Source: an uncultured Clostridiaceae bacterium
GTDB taxonomy: Bacteria; Bacillota; Clostridia; Lachnospirales; Lachnospiraceae
Assembly (NCBI GenBank): GCA_949841235.1
Contig: CATKZA010000120.1
Span: 1 to 6,187 of the forward strand
DNA: 6,187 nucleotides
Direction: 5' to 3'
Below, one piece after another: positions 1 through 4,784 of this stretch. A program made the translations under genes and the position numbers. Position 1 is the first letter of the stretch. Each line of letters opens with the position of its first letter. Below the pieces are notes generated by a model. That model saw only the letters and a program-made list of their open reading frames with translations. It did not search any database and was not told where the DNA came from.

Positions 1-564
1 CCTAATGTTATTGCTAATAGCGGAAAAGAGGGAACTGATTACACGTCTGATGAGTCAGAATATACAAAAATGCTTAAAGATGATGCATTTTGGCACAGGG
101 AGGAGTTTGATCATAGCAAAATTACGTATCATATGCCAATGAAGCATAGGGCATGTACTTTGGAGCGGTTTGCTCTTCTGCATCAAGGAGAGAGTTTAAA
201 AAATTTATTTGAAAAATATACAGGAGATGAAAGGATAAAGTTACAGGAAAAACGAATCCTTCCCAAAAAAATGTTTATCAAAAGAAATTATAGATTAAAA
301 TTAGACGAGCCTTCGCCTACTGTTACAAGTCATTGCCTTGATGAATTCGTACATCCAATTTATGATAGAGCGTTGACTGTAAGAGAGTGTGCAAGGTTGC
401 AGTCCTTTCCTGATTCCTATGATTTTTGCGGGGGGCCATATATTATCCCGCATATTGAAAAGACTATTCAAGATAAGTATGAGCAAATAGGAGATGCTGT
501 TCCTCCGTTGATTGCCTATGCTTGGGGAAGGGAAATCAAAAAGATTATTGAGGAGAATGAATAA
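1..564 (+). CDS. DNA (cytosine-5-)-methyltransferase, C-terminal part (5' truncated by window edge)
   Basis: This frame is open from the first base to the TAA at 562-564, giving 187 residues. The true start lies outside the window; the ATG at 70 is internal. The product transfers a methyl group from S-adenosylmethionine to carbon 5 of cytosine at a specific DNA site and would protect host DNA from the adjoining nuclease. What is seen is the end of a target-recognition domain (PSPTVTSH near residues 104-111), then C5-methyltransferase motif IX (RALTVRECARLQSFPD, bases 367-414) and motif X (KYEQIGDAVPPLIA, bases 475-516), which completes the cofactor pocket. The catalytic motifs I, IV, VI and VIII must lie upstream, so intactness cannot be judged. 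The stop overlaps the nuclease start by one base, so the two are probably cotranslated. The A+T-rich composition suggests transfer. Family call is firm; the target site is inferred only from the partner. Confidence 0.93.
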   Translation, partial: PNVIANSGKEGTDYTSDESEYTKMLKDDAFWHREEFDHSKITYHMPMKHRACTLERFALLHQGESLKNLFEKYTGDERIKLQEKRILPKKMFIKRNYRLKLDEPSPTVTSHCLDEFVHPIYDRALTVRECARLQSFPDSYDFCGGPYIIPHIEKTIQDKYEQIGDAVPPLIAYAWGREIKKIIEENE

Positions 565-1463
565 TGGAGCAGGGATACAAGAAATTTTGTTCAGAAATAT
601 ACGAAAAAACATATCAGACTGAACGATTAAGTATACAATGTCAGTTATTGGCGGTTTCGAAGAAAGGGAAGATCCCTGAAGGCAAATTGAAGGATATGGA
701 AACGCAAGCTCAGAAAGAGGCAATAAAGCAGGCAACGATAGAAGCAATGCGTAAGTATCCAACGGTAGAGGCTGCTTTGATTTGGAAAACGATTTATGAG
801 ATTCATGTGCATAGGAAGAGTGGCATAGACAACGCAGAAACTATTTCTAAAGTAATCAGTGCAGATCAAAGTTGGAAAAAGTCTAGCGGACATGCTTTTG
901 AGGAACTGATAAAATTTTTAGGAACGGCGGCATTAAGTGAGTCTGGCATAGAAATAATTTTGCAAAGAGATTTAAACATTTTGATAAAAACTGGAGAACT
1001 TGACAATGAACCGAGAGATATTAGTTGGCTTAAAGAACAAATAAATGCAAGTGTTTTTGATTTATATGCAATAGTGAATGCAAAAGAGAAAAAGTATTGT
1101 TATGGTTGCATACAGAGCAAGACAAGCATTCGCGATAGGGTAACAAGGGATAGGGAGCCGTCAATGCAAGCCATGCAATCATTTTTTTGGAGTACGGTAA
1201 TTGTTTTGGATGGCGATTTTTTAAAGAATGGAAAGTTTGTGTCTATGGTTAATGGAGGTACGGCAGAACATGAAACAAATGGATGGCATGGAATGTACGT
1301 ATTTTCTGAAAAGTATACTCAGGATAGAATCTATGCAACGGATTTAGAATTCAAGAATTTTAAGGAGCATGCTGAAGATGCTGCGAAATACTGGTTGACG
1401 CAAAGGCAGTGGTTTAATAATGATTGGCGGGCTGGTGTGGGGAGAGAGGATAGCGGAGTGTAA
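564..1463 (+). CDS. BsaWI-like type II restriction endonuclease (PD-(D/E)XK fold)
   Basis: A 299-residue protein with the pattern of a PD-(D/E)XK restriction enzyme. An acidic helix HAFEEL (E113/E114) is followed by a strand with D166 (VFDLYA) and then Q184-S185-K186, a QXK variant of the catalytic lysine strand. An Arg/Asp-rich stretch (KTSIRDRVTRDREPS, 186-200) comes next; such R-(D/E)-R stretches read the CCGG core in CCGG-cutting enzymes. From memory the central block (SWKKSSGHAFEE, NEPRDI.WLKEQI, QSKTSIRDRVTRDREPS, NGWHGMYVFS) closely resembles BsaWI, which cuts WCCGGW and is slightly shorter. No alignment was run. The AGGAGA at 551-556 sits 7 nt before the ATG and supports this start, which overlaps the methyltransferase stop by one base. 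No controller protein is visible. The low G+C fits acquired DNA. Type II nuclease is near certain; the exact target is inferred. Confidence 0.9.
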   Translation: MEQGYKKFCSEIYEKTYQTERLSIQCQLLAVSKKGKIPEGKLKDMETQAQKEAIKQATIEAMRKYPTVEAALIWKTIYEIHVHRKSGIDNAETISKVISADQSWKKSSGHAFEELIKFLGTAALSESGIEIILQRDLNILIKTGELDNEPRDISWLKEQINASVFDLYAIVNAKEKKYCYGCIQSKTSIRDRVTRDREPSMQAMQSFFWSTVIVLDGDFLKNGKFVSMVNGGTAEHETNGWHGMYVFSEKYTQDRIYATDLEFKNFKEHAEDAAKYWLTQRQWFNNDWRAGVGREDSGV

Positions 1464-1504
1464 AGCAGACGGGATGATTCAATCTACTAGCGATACTGCT
1501 TTTT
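1462..1504. terminator. Possible weak bidirectional terminator between convergent genes
   Basis: AAAGCAG (1462-1468) and CTGCTTT (1496-1502) form a 7-bp inverted repeat around a 27-nt loop, with a short T run beyond. It sits across the 23-bp gap between the nuclease stop and the end of the transporter gene, partly inside the latter. A-rich and T-rich outer flanks would allow use from either side. The loop is long and the stem has few G-C pairs, so this is only a suggestion; no better terminator is visible at this junction. Confidence 0.25.
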
Positions 1505-2866
1505 CCGCAATTCCAATCCTACCATAATCATAGAGCAGATGCCCGCCATGCAGTCTGCCACCGGGCCGGCATACATGATGCCATCGATGCCCATGGGCAG
1601 GGGCAGCAGGATGATCAGGGGCAGCAGGAAGATGATCTGCCGTGTGAGGGAGAGGAAGATGCCCCCCTTGGGCTTCCCGATGGCGGTGAAGAAGTTGGAA
1701 CTGATGGGCTGCAGGAAGTTCAGGAAGGTAAAAAAGAGATAGATGTGAAAATAGTTCACTGCAAAGGTGAAGTACATTTCCGAGCCTTCCCCGAAGAGGG
1801 AGATGATCTGGCGGGGGATCAGCTGGAACAGGGAGAAAAATAGGACGGATAGCCCCAAGCCCCAGCTGGCGGCCAGGAGATATGCCTTCTTCACCCGGCA
1901 GTATTTTTTCGCACCATAATTAAAGCTCACGATGGGCTGCAGCCCCTGAGAAATGCCGATGATGAATGCCATGTAGAGCTGGTTGATTTTCGTGATGATG
2001 CCCACGCATGCGATGGGAACGGATTCTCCGTAGGAGGACAGGGAGCCATAGTATTTAAGGGATTTGGTCATGACAATCTGCACGGCCATCATGGACAACT
2101 GGTTCGTGCAGGGTGCCGCCCCCAGGGACATGATCCGCTTCACGTATCTGCTGCGGAATGCCAGATGCTTCTTCCTCAGGGAAATGCTCTGGCAGTGCCC
2201 TAAGAGCCAGAGGGCCATGCTTCCGGATATTACCTGGCCTATGACTGTGGCCAGGGCGGCTCCTGTCATGCCCCAGTCCAGGCCGAAGACGAACAGGGCA
2301 TCCAGAATGGTATTGACCACTGCCCCGGCCAGGTTGCACAGCATGGTAAACTGAGGCCTTCCGTCTGCCCGGATGAGGTGGCCGCCTCCGGTGGCTATGA
2401 TGAGGAAGGGAAAGCCCAAGGCAACATACCGGGTGTAGGGGATGGCATAGGGCAGTACCTGGTCCGGGGAGCCGAAAAAGAGCAGCAGGGGCTTCAGGAA
2501 TACCTGGGTAACGAGGCACAGGAGGGTGCCAAGCACGCCCATCATGAGCAGGGCGTTTCCCATGTAGTAGGGTGCCTGCTCCCGCTCCTCTGGAATGGTC
2601 TGTCCCTTGCCCATGGCGATGTTAAAGGAGGAAGAGCCTCCGATGCCGAAGAGCAGGGCGATGGCAATGCAGGAAATGGATAGGGGGAAGCTGATATTGG
2701 TGGCAGCGTTCCCCAATTCTCCGATTTTCTGTCCGATAAAAAATTGATCCACAATGTTGTAGAGGGAGCTTACCAGCATGGCAACGATGCTGGGGACTGC
2801 GAATTTTCCTAATAGGGAGGGGATTTTTGCCTCTCCCAGCGGATTAGCCGTTCTTTCTGTATTCAT
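1487..2866 (-). CDS. MATE family multidrug/cation efflux transporter (MepA-like)
   Basis: A 459-residue, strongly hydrophobic protein of normal length for the multidrug and toxic compound extrusion family, about 12 membrane helices, which exports drugs or metabolites by Na+ or H+ antiport. The N-terminal half carries the typical VPSIVAMLVSSLYNIVDQFF (residues 24-43) and GQKIGELGNAATNISFP (45-61). RADGRPQFTMLCNLAGAVVN (166-185) and GMTGAALATVIGQ (199-211) are the conserved mid-protein stretch of MepA-type members. The second half repeats the fold (GISQGLQPIVSFNYGAKKY, 304-322). The tail LELRKKQYR is basic, as expected for a cytoplasmic end. The ATG at 2866 follows AAGGTG (2874-2879) by 7 nt. 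The gene is convergent with the nuclease and has its own promoter and a long structured leader, so its expression is probably conditional. The substrate cannot be told from sequence. Confidence 0.95.
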   Translation of the reverse strand: MNTERTANPLGEAKIPSLLGKFAVPSIVAMLVSSLYNIVDQFFIGQKIGELGNAATNISFPLSISCIAIALLFGIGGSSSFNIAMGKGQTIPEEREQAPYYMGNALLMMGVLGTLLCLVTQVFLKPLLLFFGSPDQVLPYAIPYTRYVALGFPFLIIATGGGHLIRADGRPQFTMLCNLAGAVVNTILDALFVFGLDWGMTGAALATVIGQVISGSMALWLLGHCQSISLRKKHLAFRSRYVKRIMSLGAAPCTNQLSMMAVQIVMTKSLKYYGSLSSYGESVPIACVGIITKINQLYMAFIIGISQGLQPIVSFNYGAKKYCRVKKAYLLAASWGLGLSVLFFSLFQLIPRQIISLFGEGSEMYFTFAVNYFHIYLFFTFLNFLQPISSNFFTAIGKPKGGIFLSLTRQIIFLLPLIILLPLPMGIDGIMYAGPVADCMAGICSMIMVGLELRKKQYR

Positions 2867-3080
2867 ATCTTTTCACCTTGAATTTAAAATCATAGAACCA
2901 TAAGTGCAAGCACGATGATTCTGTTTTTGCTGTATTGATGTATAGGAAACTGCTCGAAGTGTACGATGCGAAGAACGCCGTTTTTGCGCTCTTCTAGATG
3001 CTTTTCTTTAAGCATCTAGGTGCTAATCGTAGTCATGCATGGCGAGGTTATTGCGAGCCTAGAATGACTACGATCGCACC
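2867..3080 (-). promoter_or_regulatory. Structured 5' leader of the MATE mRNA: candidate cis-regulatory RNA
   Basis: From the predicted start near 3080 to the ATG at 2866 lie about 214 nt without a confident gene. On the transporter strand four hairpins can be drawn. A: 3080-3064 with 3036-3019, 16 bp (5 + 11) with a G opposite UA, 27-nt loop. B: 3019-3010 with 3003-2994, 10 bp, loop of 6. C: 2994-2986 with 2978-2970, 9 bp, loop of 7. D: 2922-2915 with 2901-2894, 8 bp, plus an inner GUG/CAC. A, B and C abut, sharing their boundary bases 3019 and 2994. The odd pairs in C (2989/2975) and D (2917/2898) are G.U on this strand but A.C on the other, so the RNA is more likely made from the minus strand. 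The ribosome binding site (2874-2879) lies beyond hairpin D. No U-tract terminator follows any hairpin, so control of translation or stability is more likely than attenuation by termination. I recognise no known riboswitch class. Confidence 0.55.
2890..3015 (-). CDS. Possible 41-codon leader reading frame upstream of the MATE gene
   Basis: An ATG at 3015 opens 41 codons ending in TGA at 2892-2890, 23 nt before the transporter start. The peptide begins MLKEKHLEERKNGVLRIVHF and ends in a hydrophobic run (RIIVLALMVL). It would overlap hairpins B, C and D, so ribosome passage could refold the leader, as in drug-inducible leader-peptide systems. Against it: no Shine-Dalgarno sequence precedes the ATG, a TAG stop sits immediately before it, the ATG is inside the stem of hairpin B, and a run of 41 sense codons is not rare by chance. 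I do not recognise the peptide; it could also be the remnant of a lost gene. Confidence 0.15.
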   Translation of the reverse strand: MLKEKHLEERKNGVLRIVHFEQFPIHQYSKNRIIVLALMVL

Positions 3081-3086
3081 TTTTTT

Positions 3087-3115
3087 ATAATAAGAGTTCT
3101 TTTTTCGAATGTCAA
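3087..3115 (-). promoter_or_regulatory. Sigma-A promoter of the MATE gene
   Basis: Read on the minus strand, TTGACA (3115-3110) is followed after exactly 17 bp by TATTAT (3092-3087). This is a perfect -35 and a 5-of-6 -10 box at ideal spacing. Transcription should start near G3080, the first base of hairpin A. The run of six A bases between the -10 box and the start is what appears on the plus strand as T6 at 3081-3086. Confidence 0.8.
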
Positions 3116-3122
3116 TTATTGA
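3112..3122. promoter_or_regulatory. Inverted repeat between divergent promoters: possible operator
   Basis: TCAAT-T-ATTGA is a perfect palindrome with 5-bp arms around one central base. It covers most of the minus-strand -35 box (3110-3115) and the first half of the plus-strand -35 box (3119-3124). A regulator bound here would affect both promoters. The symmetry may simply arise because two TTGA-type -35 boxes face away from each other, and no regulator gene is in the window, so a binding site is only suggested. Confidence 0.3.
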
Positions 3123-3147
3123 ATATTCTTAGCCATTTTGTTATAAT
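3119..3147 (+). promoter_or_regulatory. Sigma-A promoter (extended -10) for the cheD-moxR operon
   Basis: TTGAAT (3119-3124), a 17-bp spacer, and a perfect TATAAT (3142-3147) preceded by TG at 3139-3140, which makes an extended -10 box. The start should fall near 3154, giving a leader of about 80-130 nt depending on the cheD start codon. This promoter lies back to back with that of the MATE gene. It suggests that this cheD is transcribed by the housekeeping sigma factor rather than from a flagellar sigma-D promoter. Confidence 0.75.
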
Positions 3148-3176
3148 TATTTACGGTAAAAGAAAAGAGCGGAGCA

Positions 3177-3245
3177 ATGGGTTTTGCAGATGGCAATGTA
3201 GCGGGAAGCGGTATGCCAGTCTGGCGATGCGGCTATGAAAAATAG
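3177..3245 (+). CDS. Possible 22-codon upstream reading frame overlapping the cheD start
   Basis: An ATG at 3177 opens 22 codons (MGFADGNVAGSGMPVWRCGY then EK) and stops with TAG at 3243-3245, overlapping the ATG at 3235 in another frame. It lies wholly within the predicted operon leader. GGAG at 3171-3174 is only 2 nt from this ATG, too close to be an efficient ribosome binding site. It could couple translation to cheD if cheD starts at 3235 or shortly after, or it could be chance. The peptide is not recognised. Confidence 0.18.
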   Translation: MGFADGNVAGSGMPVWRCGYEK

Positions 3246-3771
3246 TAGCGCAGGGAAATCCCTCGTGAATAGGAATGGAGAGTTGCGTTTGGAAGAGGAA
3301 ATCATTGTGGGAATTGGGGAGATCAAGTACGGCAAGGGTGGACAATCTATTGCAACCTATGCCCTGGGCTCCTGCGTAGGCGTGTGCCTATATGATGAGC
3401 AAGCGGGGGTGGGAGGGTTGCTTCATGCCCTGCTTCCTTTTTCCAAGAATTTGGACATGGTGGATTCGGCCAGATATGTGGATACGGGAGTCAAGAGGCT
3501 GTTTCAGGAAATCTGCCATCGCGGCGCCGCGCCGGCCAGGCTGAAGGCGAAAGTGGTAGGGGGCGCCAAGATGTTTGAGTTTAAGAGTTGCGGGGACATG
3601 GAGGATATCGGAAGTGCCAATGTGCATCAGGTACACAGAGAGCTGCAGGCGCTGGGGATTCCCATTGTGGGGGAAGTCACAGGCGGCGAGGTTGGCCGGA
3701 CGATTCATTTCACGCCGGGAACCGGCAGCATCCGCATCCATGCCTCGGATAAGACAGAGAAGATTCTGTAG
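3235..3771 (+). CDS. cheD: CheD, chemoreceptor glutamine deamidase
   Basis: CheD hydrolyses specific glutamine side chains of methyl-accepting chemotaxis proteins to glutamate and, in many Gram-positives, partners the CheC phosphatase. The catalytic triad is intact: T41 and C47 in TYALGSCVGVCLYD (41-54), and H64 in GGLLHALLP (60-68). The spacings T-to-C of 6 and C-to-H of 17 match the T. maritima enzyme (T21, C27, H44). KVVGGAKMF (106-114) and the GGEVGRTIHFTPGTG end (150-164) are also family-typical. The ATG at 3235 has no clear ribosome binding site and gives about 20 extra N-terminal residues. GTG at 3265 (AGGG at 3252-3255) or TTG at 3283 (AGGAA at 3271-3275, 7 nt before) fit the family length better. 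moxR follows after 39 bp with no terminator, so the two are probably cotranscribed. No cheC or receptor gene is in view. Function is firm, start uncertain. Confidence 0.93.
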   Translation: MKNSSAGKSLVNRNGELRLEEEIIVGIGEIKYGKGGQSIATYALGSCVGVCLYDEQAGVGGLLHALLPFSKNLDMVDSARYVDTGVKRLFQEICHRGAAPARLKAKVVGGAKMFEFKSCGDMEDIGSANVHQVHRELQALGIPIVGEVTGGEVGRTIHFTPGTGSIRIHASDKTEKIL

Positions 3772-3810
3772 GATTTTGGACGTGTGAGAGAAACCATATG
3801 AAAGGGGAAT

Positions 3811-4773
3811 ATGATGGGGGAGATGACGGAGAATAATTATTTGAAAGTGATGAAGGTCATGGAGGAAGTCAGGCAGGTCGTCATAGGAAAAGAGGATTGC
3901 GTCAGGAAAGCCATGGCAGCCATCCTGGCGGGCGGCCATATCTTGATTGACGATATCCCGGGAGTGGGAAAGACCACCCTTGCCATGGCCTTTTCCAAGG
4001 CGATGGCATTGGAGAGCAAGCGCATCCAGTTTACGCCGGACGTGCTGCCTTCTGACATTCTGGGATTTTCCATGTATCAGAAGCAGACGGGGCAGTTTGA
4101 GTACCAGCCGGGGGCGGTGATGTGCAATCTCTTTCTGGGGGACGAGATTAACCGCACCTCTCCCAAGACCCAGTCGGCCCTTTTGGAAGTGATGGAGGAG
4201 GGCAGCGCCACGGTGGACGGGGAGACCAGGCCGGTGCCGGAGCCATTTATCGTGATTGCCACGGAGAATCCGGCAGGAAGCGTGGGAACCCAGTTGTTGC
4301 CGGAGTCCCAGTTGGACAGGTTCATGATCTGCATGACCATAGGATATCCCTCTCTGGAAGATGAGATTGCCATCGCCAAGGGGAAGAGCAATGGCATTTC
4401 AGTCAATGACATTCCCAGCGTCATTACAGGGGGGGAATTGCTGCTGATTCGCCAGGACGTGGAGGAAGTGTACCTTCATGACCAGGTATACCGCTACATT
4501 GGCCAGTTGGTGCAGGCCACTAGGGAGAATGGATGGATTGAACTGGGCATCAGCCCCAGGGGCACCATTGCGCTGGTGAGGATGGCAAAGGCGGTGGCAT
4601 ATATGAGCCGGCGGGATTACGTGGTGCCGGAAGATGTGGAATCCATATTTCTGGATGTGTCTGCCCACCGCATTCTGATGAATGCCAAGGCCAGGGTAGG
4701 CCATGTGACAGCGGAAAAGGTGCTGGGAGAAATCCTTGGCCAGGTAGACAAGCCTGTGGCGGCGAAGAAATAG
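3811..4773 (+). CDS. MoxR family AAA+ ATPase
   Basis: A 320-residue AAA+ protein of the usual MoxR length, a cytoplasmic chaperone-like ATPase thought to act on partner proteins encoded beside it. Motifs in order: Walker A IDDIPGVGKTT (46-56, K54), Walker B LFLGDEINR (107-115, D111/E112), sensor 1 IATENP (149-154), the LPESQLDRF arginine region (163-171, R170), and sensor 2 GISPRGTIAL (247-256, R250). All key residues are present. AGGGG at 3803-3807 lies 3 nt before the ATG at 3811 and 6 nt before the in-frame ATG at 3814, so the second methionine is the better spaced start. A third ATG at 3823 is less likely. The stop codon is embedded in the ribosome binding site of the DUF58 gene. The order moxR-DUF58-membrane protein matches B. 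subtilis yeaC-yeaD-yebA. The precise client is unknown. Confidence 0.95.
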   Translation: MMGEMTENNYLKVMKVMEEVRQVVIGKEDCVRKAMAAILAGGHILIDDIPGVGKTTLAMAFSKAMALESKRIQFTPDVLPSDILGFSMYQKQTGQFEYQPGAVMCNLFLGDEINRTSPKTQSALLEVMEEGSATVDGETRPVPEPFIVIATENPAGSVGTQLLPESQLDRFMICMTIGYPSLEDEIAIAKGKSNGISVNDIPSVITGGELLLIRQDVEEVYLHDQVYRYIGQLVQATRENGWIELGISPRGTIALVRMAKAVAYMSRRDYVVPEDVESIFLDVSAHRILMNAKARVGHVTAEKVLGEILGQVDKPVAAKK

Positions 4774-4784
4774 GAGCGAAGAAC

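Noticed and set aside
301..762. 153-codon minus-strand frame across the methyltransferase-nuclease junction.
   Set aside because: It is opposite two genes with conserved motifs, and shows no recognisable domain or ribosome binding site.
2055..2519. 154-codon minus-strand frame within the MATE gene.
   Set aside because: It is on the same strand in another frame, with a Pro/Arg/His-rich product, and is fully contained in a well-supported transporter gene.
2879..2904. A TTGCAC-17-TAAATT promoter candidate close to the MATE start on the minus strand.
   Set aside because: Its start would fall inside the ribosome binding site, and a much better promoter exists at 3087-3115.
3019..3086. On the plus strand, a long G+C-containing hairpin followed by T6 looks like a Rho-independent terminator.
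   Set aside because: No plus-strand gene lies just upstream, and the T6 is the A-run between the -10 box and start of the MATE promoter on the other strand. It might still stop antisense transcription, but the hairpin is better explained as the start of the MATE leader.
3154..3234. The cheD leader was examined as a possible cyclic-di-GMP riboswitch, given a chemotaxis gene downstream.
   Set aside because: The conserved segments of the GEMM-I class are absent. Only small hairpins (GCCA-GTC-TGGC at 3215-3225, TTGC/GCAA at 3184-3196) can be drawn.
3388..3939. 183-codon open frame on the minus strand.
   Set aside because: It lies opposite cheD and the start of moxR, both of which have clear family motifs. 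It has no recognisable domain.
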